Source of the DNA: an uncultured Lachnospiraceae bacterium
Lineage (GTDB): Bacteria > Bacillota > Clostridia > Lachnospirales > Lachnospiraceae
Length of the DNA: 11,749 nt
Reading direction: 5' to 3'
Assembly (NCBI GenBank): GCA_902803355.1
Contig: CADCPP010000050.1
Location: 1 to 11,749 of the forward strand
Below the pieces are notes generated by a model. It was not told where the DNA came from and did not search any database. It worked only from the letters and a program-made list of their open reading frames with translations. This document shows, in pieces, positions 1-6,784 of the stretch. Position 1 is the first letter of the stretch; each line of letters opens with the position of its first letter. The position numbers and the translations under genes are program-made.

Positions 1-888
1 ACGCATGAAGACTGGGAGGGGGCAGCGCTCACGCTCTTTTCCGGGAATCCTTCGGTCTCCGGGACCATTCCGGAGATGAATCCGACGCATCTCCGTTTCT
101 ATGTGCCGAGGCCTAAGGCAAGAACTGCCGGCTTCGGAGGAATGATGAAGGCCTCCGCCATGCGCGAGGCCAAGATGGTGATGGAAGAGGAGTGCCTGGA
201 CGCTGATGCCACGATGGAGATGAGTGCCGCGCCGATGATGAATATGGTGGCTGCGGACAGCGGCAGAGCGGTAAAGGGCGAGACAATGACCGAATATCCC
301 TTAAACGGGACCTGGGATATCCGCAAAGGACAGGAGATCATCTGCGATATCAAGACCGATCTTCTTAGCTGCCGCTGTCATGTGGTGGCTGTGCCGAAGC
401 TGTCGGATGAAGCTTACCTTGCCGCGGAAGTTGCGACAGCGGATCTGGAGGACATGCAGGATACGCCGGCTGCGGTCTATGTGAACGGCGCTTTCGCGGG
501 CAATGTGGTTCTGGAGCCGGATATGACAAAGGACAGCTATGATCTCTCGCTGGGGGTCGATGAGACGGTGAAGATCAAACGCCGGCAGACAAAGCGCCAC
601 ACGCAGAACGTGCTGCTGAAAGGGCAGAAGAAGACCGAATACGAATACGAGATTACGGTCACGTCCCGCAAAGAAAAGGCTGTGGACGTGATAGTCACGG
701 ATCAGATCCCGGTATCCGATGAAAAGACGATCGTGGTGGAGCCCATCGATCTGTCCGGAGCCGAAAAAGAAGACGCCACGGGTCTTCTGCACTGGAATTT
801 CAGACTTGGCGCAGGAGAGAGCAAGACCATCACACTGGCCTACAGCGTAGCCTGGCCGAAGGACAAACTCACCGAAGAGGTAGAGTGA
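1..888 (+). CDS. MuiA-like DUF4139 domain protein, 5'-truncated
   Basis: The reading frame is open from the first base of the window, so the gene starts upstream. What remains is 295 codons ending at TGA 886-888. The first residues (an E-D-W-E-G-A-x-L-T-L-F-S-G-N-P string, then P-R-P) match the section of mucoidy inhibitor A (MuiA)/DUF4139 proteins where the C-terminal beta-rich domain begins. Further family signatures follow: an AVPKLSDEAYL segment, VYVNGAFAG, LSLGVDETVKIKR, a YEITV strand, DQIPVSDEKTI, and a final ITLAYSVAWPKDK. Family members usually have an N-terminal DUF4140 domain and coiled coil, which would lie off the left edge. The segment after the first motif is rich in Met, Ala and Glu (about residues 40-85) and looks like a flexible linker. 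The biochemical function of the family is unknown; the name comes from an effect on mucoidy in Azotobacter. Family assignment is firm; function is not. Confidence 0.85.
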   Translation, partial: THEDWEGAALTLFSGNPSVSGTIPEMNPTHLRFYVPRPKARTAGFGGMMKASAMREAKMVMEEECLDADATMEMSAAPMMNMVAADSGRAVKGETMTEYPLNGTWDIRKGQEIICDIKTDLLSCRCHVVAVPKLSDEAYLAAEVATADLEDMQDTPAAVYVNGAFAGNVVLEPDMTKDSYDLSLGVDETVKIKRRQTKRHTQNVLLKGQKKTEYEYEITVTSRKEKAVDVIVTDQIPVSDEKTIVVEPIDLSGAEKEDATGLLHWNFRLGAGESKTITLAYSVAWPKDKLTEEVE

Positions 889-917
889 CTATCGCGTTTT
901 AATGAAAAGCATAAAAA

Positions 918-947
918 GACCGGCTGCCTTTCGCAGCCGGCTTTTTT
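918..947. terminator. Bidirectional rho-independent terminator
   Basis: An 8-bp GC-rich stem (ccggctgc at 920-927 and gcagccgg at 933-940) with a 5-base loop is followed by a run of six T at 942-947 on the plus strand. It is preceded by five A at 913-917, which become a T-run on the minus strand. It therefore fits termination of both the MuiA-like gene on the left and the minus-strand operon that ends with the metal exporter at 1002. Confidence 0.85.
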
Positions 948-948
948 G

Positions 949-1004
949 CGCAGATGGGTTATATTTTTGTGCACACGGATGATTTTTTTTACGCAGACGG
1001 GTTA
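949..1004. repeat. Short direct repeat pair, 43-base period
   Basis: The 13-base string cgcagaYgggtta occurs at 949-961 and 992-1004 with one difference (t or c). Each copy is preceded by a run of T. The second copy contains the stop codon of the exporter gene (TAA on the minus strand, 1002-1004). The 31 bases between the copies include the 8-base palindrome tgtgcaca at 969-976. The pattern looks like a small duplication at the 3' end of the operon. Confidence 0.5.
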
Positions 1005-1844
1005 AAAAATGAGTCCCGCCAGAGCACCGAACAGTACGCCGCTCACATAGAGCAGCAGGAGGATCCGCAGGTTTTCCTTCAGCTTCCGGTTGATGCGGAA
1101 GAGGACCAGCAGGCCTACACCGGAGGCGCAGAGCAGACCGCTCATCATGGCTCCGAAGGACATTCCGCCTTTCAGATAGAGATCGGTCAGCACTACACTG
1201 GCGGCGCAGTTGGGGATGAGCCCAACGATACCGGCCAGGATCTCACCCAGGAAGGGCTTGTTCAGAATAAAGTGTTCCAGCTGCTCAGTGCCCACTGCTT
1301 CAACGGCGAAGCCGACGATCAGCGAGGTGATAAAGATAAACAGGGTGATCTTCAGGGTATGGATGAGGGCACTTTTCAGGATCCCGTCTTCGCACTGACA
1401 GCCTTCCTGCTCGCAGATCGCTTCGATCGTCTTCCCGCTTTTTCTCCCGAGCCTGCGAAGGACCAGGTCGGTCAGCAGGCCGACGATGATCCCTGCGGCG
1501 CACTTATAGCCGAGCACCTTAAAAATGAAGCCGACTTCGGTGCGGCGGGAGATGAGGATGGGCAGCATTTCGTCAGACGTGGAAAGGAATACGGCCAGCA
1601 GCGTGCCTGCGGATACGATGCCGCTCGCGTAGAGATTGGAGACGGCGGCAGAGAAACCGCACTGCGGGATCATGCCGAGCAGGCCGCCTGCAACAGGCGC
1701 AAAAGGCCCGGCCTTATGGACGGCTTCCACGGATTTTTCTTCCGCACGGTTTTCCAGCCATTCCATCAGAAGGTAGGCAAGAAAAAGAAACGGAACCGTT
1801 TTGAGGGTGTCGATCAGGGCTTCAAGCAATACATCGATAAACAA
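1002..1844 (-). CDS. Predicted heavy-metal (manganese?) exporter, ArsP_2-type membrane protein
   Basis: The 280-residue protein is mostly hydrophobic, with about eight to ten membrane segments. It has an internal duplication: GMIPQCGFS at 57-65 in the first half is mirrored by GLIPNCAAS at 208-216 in the second. STSDEMLPI at 88-96 is another family signature. A loop between the halves carries Cys144, Cys149 and Cys151, which could bind metal. This pattern matches the putative 10-TM heavy-metal exporter family (ArsP_2), often annotated as putative manganese transporter or arsenic efflux protein. The substrate cannot be read from sequence. I chose TTG 1844-1842 as the start because a GGAGA Shine-Dalgarno lies 7 bases upstream and the protein then begins MFIDVLLEALIDTLK, as relatives do. 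The frame could be extended to TTG at 1886, but the added residues are hydrophilic and have no ribosome binding site. It is last in the psuK-psuG operon, 94 bases after psuG. Confidence 0.78.
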   Translation of the reverse strand: MFIDVLLEALIDTLKTVPFLFLAYLLMEWLENRAEEKSVEAVHKAGPFAPVAGGLLGMIPQCGFSAAVSNLYASGIVSAGTLLAVFLSTSDEMLPILISRRTEVGFIFKVLGYKCAAGIIVGLLTDLVLRRLGRKSGKTIEAICEQEGCQCEDGILKSALIHTLKITLFIFITSLIVGFAVEAVGTEQLEHFILNKPFLGEILAGIVGLIPNCAASVVLTDLYLKGGMSFGAMMSGLLCASGVGLLVLFRINRKLKENLRILLLLYVSGVLFGALAGLIF

Positions 1845-1850
1845 AGGTGT

Positions 1851-1855
1851 TCTCC
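1851..1855 (-). promoter_or_regulatory. Ribosome binding site deciding a TTG start of the exporter
   Basis: On the minus strand GGAGA is followed by 7 bases and TTG (1844-1842). No comparable site precedes the farther upstream TTG at 1886, so this site sets the start. Confidence 0.65.
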
Positions 1856-1880
1856 GAAATACAGAATGAGACCGAAAGCC

Positions 1881-1926
1881 GGGCAAAACTTTTCAGAAGA
1901 GAAGACTCCCTTCTAAAGCTTTGCCC
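1881..1926. repeat. Imperfect inverted repeat between psuG and the exporter gene
   Basis: The arms gggcaaaacttttcagaag (1881-1899) and cttctaaagctttgccc (1910-1926) pair as 7 bp plus further blocks, with small mismatches, around a 10-base centre. It fills half of the 94-base gap. It is not followed by a T-run on either strand, so it is not a classic terminator. It may stabilise or process the transcript, or control expression of the exporter. No match to the yybP-ykoY manganese riboswitch core was evident by eye. Confidence 0.55.
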
Positions 1927-1938
1927 TTAGCGTCCGGT

Positions 1939-2853
1939 TTAAAGAAGGCAGTAAGCGGCAGCAGTCTGCGCAGCCAGTTTTGCGTTGTTTAAGACCAGCT
2001 GAATGTTGGAAGCAAGGCTGTCGCCTCCGGTCAGCTCGGCTACGCGGGCAAGCAGAAACGGCGTGGTGTCCTTGCCGTGAATGCCCTGCTCTTCGCATTC
2101 CCGTATAGCCTGATCGATCGCGGCGTCGATCACATCTTTGGGCATGGAATATTCTTCCGGTATGGGGTTCGTGACCAGCATGCCGCCGGGGAACCCCAGA
2201 TCCTGCTGCGTTTTCAGGGCCTGTGCCAGCTCCTGCGGGCTGTTTACCTGATAGTCTACGCCGAAGCCGGAATGGCGGGTATAGAAGGCCGGCAGCTCCT
2301 TCGTCTGATAGCCCAGCACAGGCACGCCGTGAGTCTCCAGGTATTCCAGGGTAAGCCCCAGATCCAGAATGCTCTTGGCACCGGCGCAGATGACCATGAC
2401 GGGCGTATGCGCAAGCTCTTCAAGGTCAGCGGAAATGTCCATGGTGGTCTGGGCGCCTCGGTGCACGCCGCCGATCCCGCCGGTGGCAAAGATCCTGATG
2501 CCGGCCATATGGGCAATGATCATGGTGGTGGTGACCGTGGTGGCACCGTCTTCGCCGCGTGCGCAGAGCATGGCCAGGTCGCGGCGTGATGCTTTCGCGA
2601 TGGCGCGGCCCTTTTTGCCGAAGTATTCGATCTCTTCGGGGGTGAGCCCTGCCTTCAGGCGGCCGCCGATCACGGCGATGGTCGCAGGCACGGCCCCGTT
2701 ATTGCGGATGACCCGCTCCACGCGAAGGGCAGTCTCCACATTCTGCGGATAGGGCATGCCGTGAGAGATGATGGTGCGCTCCAGGGCAACAACGGATCTG
2801 CCGGAGCGGATCGCTTCGGCAACTTCGGGATGGGTATCCAGGTAAGGATTCAT
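1939..2853 (-). CDS. psuG: Pseudouridine-5'-phosphate glycosidase
   Basis: This enzyme reversibly splits pseudouridine 5'-phosphate into uracil and ribose 5-phosphate, a C-C glycosidic bond cleavage in the cytosol. The 304-residue protein aligns end to end with E. coli PsuG (YeiN) by recall, shifted by 6 residues. The catalytic and ligand residues are all in place: Glu25 (E. coli E31), Lys87 (K93) in AKASRRDL, Asp143 (D149, Mn2+ site) in ISADLEEL, Lys160 (K166, the Schiff-base lysine) in CAGAKSILDLG, and Asn283 (N289) in SLASNIQLVLNN. GGIGGVHRGA at 125-134 is also typical. One oddity is Arg26 directly after the catalytic Glu, where E. coli has Ser. ATG 2853-2851 is preceded by GGAG at 7 bases. 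The gene starts 21 bases after the psuK stop, so the two are almost certainly cotranscribed and act in sequence. Confidence 0.95.
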   Translation of the reverse strand: MNPYLDTHPEVAEAIRSGRSVVALERTIISHGMPYPQNVETALRVERVIRNNGAVPATIAVIGGRLKAGLTPEEIEYFGKKGRAIAKASRRDLAMLCARGEDGATTVTTTMIIAHMAGIRIFATGGIGGVHRGAQTTMDISADLEELAHTPVMVICAGAKSILDLGLTLEYLETHGVPVLGYQTKELPAFYTRHSGFGVDYQVNSPQELAQALKTQQDLGFPGGMLVTNPIPEEYSMPKDVIDAAIDQAIRECEEQGIHGKDTTPFLLARVAELTGGDSLASNIQLVLNNAKLAAQTAAAYCLL

Positions 2854-2874
2854 GTGATGTCTCCGGGTATGGGG

Positions 2875-3810
2875 CTATACAAGTTTCAGGCGTTCGCTTA
2901 ACGCTTCAGCGGTCAGGATGGGGTTCACGGCGCTCTTTGTCTCCATGGAGATGGAGGCTGCCGCGACGCCGGCTCTGGCCATATCCTTCAGGTCATCGCC
3001 CTGCAGGTACGCATGGATCACGGCGGAAACAAAAGCGTCTCCGCAGCCTGAGGTATTGACGGGGTGAAGGGCAAAGCCGGGCAGGCGCTGGATCTCCTGA
3101 CCCTGTGCACCCACAACGACGCCCTTCTTGCCAAGCGTCAGGAAGACCTGCTGGACGCCCGTGCCGAGCAGGGCAATCACCGCTTCCTCCGCATCGGCCA
3201 TCGTGAGGATGGGGCGGCCGGAGAGCGTCTCGGCTTCCATTTTATTCGGCTTGAGCACGGTGATATAGGGCAGGATCTTTTTGATCTTGCTCGCCTTGGC
3301 GGCGGAGATCGGGTCGACAAAGAGCGGCACGCCGGCTTCGGAGGCGATCTTTGCCGCGCAGGCGATCGCGTTTACGGGCGGGTTCGTGTCCAGCAGCACG
3401 GCTGCGGCGCCGCGGATCAGCTCTGCGTTCAGCGAAATATATTCGGCATCGATCTGGTCGGAGGCAGAGGCGTCGCAAACGGCCCACTGGATATCGCCCT
3501 TATTGTCCTCTACGAAGATATAGGAGGAGGTGGGGATCCCGTCAAGGACCATGGCGTGGGAAAGGTCAAGACCGATCTCACGGCCGAGCGCAAGCAGCTC
3601 GCGGCCGTCGGCGTCGTTGCCGACAGCGGTCAGCATCTTGACCTTGTGGCCAAGCTGAGCCAGGGTAACGGCAATATTGCGGCCCACGCCGCCGGGCGTT
3701 CTTCTGACGGTGCCGGGAAGGGAATCATGGGGCAGAAGAGGGCCGAAGGGCCTGGCACCAACGTCCATATTGGTGCCGCCGATCACAAGAATGTAAGGGC
3801 TGTTATCCAT
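2875..3810 (-). CDS. psuK: Pseudouridine kinase, PfkB family
   Basis: The predicted reaction is ATP-dependent phosphorylation of pseudouridine to pseudouridine 5'-phosphate, the substrate of the adjacent PsuG. The 311-residue protein is of ribokinase/PfkB type. It has an N-terminal GGTNMDVGAR (11-20), a GGVGRNIAVTLAQLG block (40-54) resembling E. coli PsuK (YeiC) closely, a mid-region LKPNKMEAETLSG, and the C-terminal anion-hole/catalytic motif NTSGCGDAF (252-260) with catalytic base Asp258. The last motif has Ser-Gly-Cys-Gly where many PfkB members have Thr-Gly-Ala-Gly, a tolerated variation. ATG 3810-3808 has AAAGGAG 5 bases upstream. The gene begins 14 bases after the lipoprotein stop codon and ends 21 bases before psuG. 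Specificity for pseudouridine rather than another nucleoside or sugar rests mainly on the GGVGRN block and on the psuG neighbour. Confidence 0.92.
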   Translation of the reverse strand: MDNSPYILVIGGTNMDVGARPFGPLLPHDSLPGTVRRTPGGVGRNIAVTLAQLGHKVKMLTAVGNDADGRELLALGREIGLDLSHAMVLDGIPTSSYIFVEDNKGDIQWAVCDASASDQIDAEYISLNAELIRGAAAVLLDTNPPVNAIACAAKIASEAGVPLFVDPISAAKASKIKKILPYITVLKPNKMEAETLSGRPILTMADAEEAVIALLGTGVQQVFLTLGKKGVVVGAQGQEIQRLPGFALHPVNTSGCGDAFVSAVIHAYLQGDDLKDMARAGVAAASISMETKSAVNPILTAEALSERLKLV

Positions 3811-3824
3811 TTTGTCTCCTTTGC

Positions 3825-5786
3825 TTAGTTCGAAAGGTGCAGTGCAGCGCTCAGAATGCTGCTGTCTAAAGCGGATTCCGCAGAGAAGAATTCCCAGGTG
3901 ATGGTTGCGCTGTTTTCTTCCGGAAGGTAGTCGAATGCCACATATTTTCTGAGATCCTCATTATACCACAGGTACTGCCGGTAAGAACCGAGCTTCATCG
4001 GATCCATGCTGTAGTAGCCAAGATCCATCAGAACGGGAACGTAGGCATCCAGGAAGGCGGTGGCTGCTTCAGCGCTCTCAAACGGCTGATAGCAGAAGAG
4101 GAACAAGCCCTCAAACTCGCCCATCTCATACTGATATCTTGTTTGATCTCTGCAAGCGATATCCCCGCTGATATCGGTCTCCGGGAAACCATGCTCTTTC
4201 AGCAGAGCGAGCGTTTCTTCCAGCGTCAGACTCTTTTCCTTCTTGAAGGTGAGCATGACCTGATCGGCTTCCGCGCTGAAGCTGTAAGCGAACGAAGTAA
4301 ACGCATTGGAGGATTCGCATTTTCCGCCGTTTCCGCCCGGAACATACACGTCAAGAAAGCCGTTTTCAATGAGACTGTTTTTGTAGTTTTCCAGATACTC
4401 CGCGGCGGCATCTGCATCTTCAAAGCTGAGCGGGAAGGACATGTAGAGTTCATAATCAAAGAAGTAGGACCAGTCCTCTGTCCGGGCTGCCGCAATATCA
4501 CTTGCTGTCCATCCGGTGAAAAGCTCGGTATCGGGCAAAGCCGTAAAACCGTGAGCAGAGACCGCTTCGCTGATCGCGGCAAGGCCGTCGTATTCAGGGC
4601 TGTCATGGGTCAGGCGGCCTTCCAGAAGGAATCCGTCGTCATAGGCGAGATACAGTTCGGCATAGGCCTGATATTCTTTGCGGAGGGGAAGACGGTATGC
4701 GGTGCCGCTGCTGCCGTCCGGAAGGGTCGCGGATACTTCCTCAAAGCCCTTGTCAAGCAGCAGAGCCTTGTATGCTTCCACATCGCTTTCGGTCTGATGG
4801 GAATCGCTCAGGCTAAAGCCGCCCATCAGTTTGTAGGCGTCCTCATCGAAGATCATGGCATAGCTGGCAGCTTCAGGGAAGGGGATCTGTTTGCCGTAGC
4901 CGCGCATGAAGACCATATCCAGCATGTTGATGTCTTTTTTGGTCCAGCCCGTTCTCGTCTCGGGGTACTCCGGAGCACTGAGCCAGGCATCGATATCAGG
5001 ATCGGTCACGGCCGTCCCGAAGCTCAGGGTCATATCCAGATCATCGTAGCGGATCATCGAGTCATCGGTAAGGACAGCGGTAAAATGCACGGAGGAGGGA
5101 TCCACGTCATCCAGCACCATATGCAGCTCTTCCATGCGGGAGAGGCTGAATTCGCCGTATCCGGCCAGCGCGCCGGCGATCCGCTTCACGTTCTCGTCAT
5201 TGGAGGTGAATTCCAGCGGATGGTCGACACTGTTATAGAAGAGCTCGAACAGGTTGCCTCCGCTGAGCGTGATCCAGCTGTTGGGAAGGACCGGTTCAAG
5301 CATATCGAGGGCGCAGTCGGTCGAGGCGAAGGCCACTTCCTCCATCACACCGTCTCTGATCGTTGCCTCGAAGGTCTCTCCGTTCAATGTCATGTAAGCA
5401 TAGGTAAGGGTCGACTCTTCATCCCCGAATACGATATAGACCTGATCGGGAGAGGCGACATTCGTGAAGGCATACGCTTTTGTGCCGACGACATAATTGC
5501 CGGCCTGCAGTTTCCTGACAAAATTCTCCATGGCCCGTTCGGAGATCTCCGCCGGGGTCAGTTCTTCTGTGCTTGCTTCGGTCTGCGGAGCAGCAGTGGT
5601 CTCTGCGGCTGTGGTCTGTGCAGCGCTGGTCTGCGCCGCTGTGGTTTCCGTTCCGGCCGCAGTCGTTGCAGCGGCAGTGTCTGAAGGAACAGACACGCTG
5701 CTGTCGTCTTTCTGAGCGCCGCAGGCGCAGCAGAAAAGAAGGAGCGAAATCGTCAGGATCAGCATAAGGATGCTTTTGGATCTCAT
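3825..5786 (-). CDS. Large lipoprotein of unknown function with repeated ~120-aa modules
   Basis: I do not recognise a named family. The 653-residue product starts with a lysine- and arginine-bearing n-region, a hydrophobic stretch (6-18) and a Cys-rich end, C-C-A-C-G. Cys22 is the likely lipidated residue, so it should be anchored on the outer face of the membrane. Cys at the -3 position of the lipobox is unusual. Residues 38-75 form a Thr/Ala/Gln/Glu-rich low-complexity linker. The remainder is acidic, aromatic-rich and soluble-looking. At least three degenerate modules can be seen at about 300-415, 430-535 and 540-635. Each has a helix (YKALLLDKGF, ENYKNSLIENGF, LDAYVPVLMDLGY) followed by beta-strand-like segments. 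The start at ATG 5786-5784 is supported by GGAGG 5 bases upstream and by the signal peptide; the frame is open 45 codons further upstream but without such a site. It heads the psuK-psuG operon. A ligand-capture role is speculation. Confidence 0.85.
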   Translation of the reverse strand: MRSKSILMLILTISLLLFCCACGAQKDDSSVSVPSDTAAATTAAGTETTAAQTSAAQTTAAETTAAPQTEASTEELTPAEISERAMENFVRKLQAGNYVVGTKAYAFTNVASPDQVYIVFGDEESTLTYAYMTLNGETFEATIRDGVMEEVAFASTDCALDMLEPVLPNSWITLSGGNLFELFYNSVDHPLEFTSNDENVKRIAGALAGYGEFSLSRMEELHMVLDDVDPSSVHFTAVLTDDSMIRYDDLDMTLSFGTAVTDPDIDAWLSAPEYPETRTGWTKKDINMLDMVFMRGYGKQIPFPEAASYAMIFDEDAYKLMGGFSLSDSHQTESDVEAYKALLLDKGFEEVSATLPDGSSGTAYRLPLRKEYQAYAELYLAYDDGFLLEGRLTHDSPEYDGLAAISEAVSAHGFTALPDTELFTGWTASDIAAARTEDWSYFFDYELYMSFPLSFEDADAAAEYLENYKNSLIENGFLDVYVPGGNGGKCESSNAFTSFAYSFSAEADQVMLTFKKEKSLTLEETLALLKEHGFPETDISGDIACRDQTRYQYEMGEFEGLFLFCYQPFESAEAATAFLDAYVPVLMDLGYYSMDPMKLGSYRQYLWYNEDLRKYVAFDYLPEENSATITWEFFSAESALDSSILSAALHLSN

Positions 5787-5837
5787 ATTGTCCTCCGAAA
5801 AATGCGATTCAGATCTACTGCCGTGATCTAAAAGATT

Positions 5838-5843
5838 ATTATA
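5838..5843 (-). promoter_or_regulatory. Candidate -10 box of the lipoprotein-psuK-psuG operon
   Basis: A perfect TATAAT reads leftward about 50 bases upstream of the lipoprotein ATG. No good -35 hexamer sits 16-18 bases farther upstream (the 17-base spacing gives TAGATT). Instead that position lies inside the palindrome at 5855-5868, which suggests an activator-dependent or repressed promoter. Moderate confidence only. Confidence 0.5.
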
Positions 5844-5854
5844 CATGATGATGG

Positions 5855-5868
5855 CATAGAAATCTATG
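5855..5868. promoter_or_regulatory. 14-base palindrome, candidate operator
   Basis: CATAGA-AA-TCTATG is a perfect 6-2-6 inverted repeat. It overlaps the expected -35 region of the TATAAT promoter at 5838-5843. Such a position suits a dimeric transcription factor. On the minus strand it follows a T-run rather than preceding one, so it is not a terminator for thrB. Confidence 0.45.
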
Positions 5869-5904
5869 AAAAAATAGGCGCTGCAGGGATAAAATTTGCT
5901 CTGA

Positions 5905-6783
5905 TCAGACAATCGCGGCACCGTTTATGTCCGGGGTCTGCCTGCTGATCGTCCAGGAAGGAAAGCGCGGAATGAGCCAGTCTTTCAGCTCGTTCAGCGT
6001 ATGGTCCGAATCGGTGATCACAAGCAGCGTTGATCCGGCACCGGAGATGCAGGCTGCTGCACAGGAGCCGCCGATCTCCTCGACCAGCGAGAAGAATTCT
6101 TCCGCTCCGGAAATGAGCGGCAGGCGGAAGGGCTGATGGAGCCTGTCCTGCAGACCCACGCGGATCAGTTCCATATCCGCACTTTCCAGGCCGCGGATCA
6201 GCAGTGCGGTGCGCGACAGATTGAAGACAGCGTCTGCCCTGCTGCAGCCATTCGGCATGACGCTGCGCGCAAGAGCGGTGGACAGCTCGGTGTCCGGGAC
6301 CGCAGTCAGAAAACGCAGGCTGCGGCTTAATGGATACTGTACGCAGAAGGCGCGGCCGTTTTCCATCGCTGCCGCGGTAAAGCCCCCAAAGAGGGCCGGA
6401 GCAAGGTTGTCCGGATGGCCTTCTACGCGGGTGCAAATGGTCAGCAGCTCTCCGCGGGACAGCCCAAAGCCGCCCATGCGGTCAGCCGCAAAGGCGCCGG
6501 CGGCGATCAGGGCAGCAGAGGAGCCGAGCCCCCGGGAGACGGGAATGTCAGACTTCAGAAAACTGATTCTGACAGGGGGGACGGGACGCTCCAGACTTTC
6601 GTAAACGGCGCAGAAGCCCCGGTAAGCCAGATTATCCGGCCCGGTGAAGCGCTCGTCACAGCCGTTAATGAGCAGGCTATCTGCCGGCTGAAATTCAATC
6701 TCATTGTACAGATTCCAGGCAAGGCCCAGACAGTCAAAGCCGGAGCCGAGATTCGCGGAAGAAGCAGGAACACGGACGATCAT
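5905..6783 (-). CDS. thrB: Homoserine kinase
   Basis: Homoserine kinase phosphorylates homoserine with ATP to O-phospho-L-homoserine, the ThrC substrate. The 292-residue protein belongs to the GHMP kinases. The N-terminal motif 1 is VRVPASSANLGSGFDCLGLA (3-22), the glycine-rich phosphate loop (motif 2) is PVSRGLGSSAALIAA (81-95), and EGHPDNLAPALFGG (121-134) is typical of homoserine kinases. The C-terminal motif 3 appears as ACISGAGSTLLVI. Length is normal for the family. ATG 6783-6781 is one base after the thrC stop, and a GGGAG inside the end of thrC lies 9 bases upstream, so translation is probably coupled to thrC. No terminator is obvious between its stop and the lipoprotein gene 118 bases downstream, so some read-through is possible. 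Confidence 0.96.
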   Translation of the reverse strand: MIVRVPASSANLGSGFDCLGLAWNLYNEIEFQPADSLLINGCDERFTGPDNLAYRGFCAVYESLERPVPPVRISFLKSDIPVSRGLGSSAALIAAGAFAADRMGGFGLSRGELLTICTRVEGHPDNLAPALFGGFTAAAMENGRAFCVQYPLSRSLRFLTAVPDTELSTALARSVMPNGCSRADAVFNLSRTALLIRGLESADMELIRVGLQDRLHQPFRLPLISGAEEFFSLVEEIGGSCAAACISGAGSTLLVITDSDHTLNELKDWLIPRFPSWTISRQTPDINGAAIV

Positions 6784-6784
6784 C

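Noticed and set aside
954..1916. A 320-codon open frame on the plus strand
   Set aside because: It is antisense to the membrane exporter. The product is a hydrophilic Gln/Asp-rich string, the typical complement of a hydrophobic protein.
1845..1938. yybP-ykoY manganese riboswitch ahead of the exporter
   Set aside because: The gap is short and the conserved loop sequences are not visible; only the unrelated hairpin is present.
3064..3828. A 254-codon open frame on the plus strand
   Set aside because: It is antisense to psuK, whose kinase motifs are unmistakable.
5580..5680. Possible tandem repeat or CRISPR-like pattern
   Set aside because: The repetitive DNA encodes the Thr/Ala-rich linker of the lipoprotein; there are no regular spacers.
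4143..5684. A 513-codon open frame on the plus strand
   Set aside because: It is wholly antisense to the lipoprotein gene, which has a signal peptide and a ribosome binding site. The translation shows no family resemblance and arises from codon bias in GC-rich DNA.
5787..5904. Terminator after thrB
   Set aside because: The palindrome here lies after, not before, a T-run on the minus strand, so it does not have the form of an intrinsic terminator.
5787..5921. 45-codon N-terminal extension of the lipoprotein
   Set aside because: It runs through the TATAAT box and palindrome and overlaps the end of thrB. The internal ATG has a strong binding site and begins a signal peptide.
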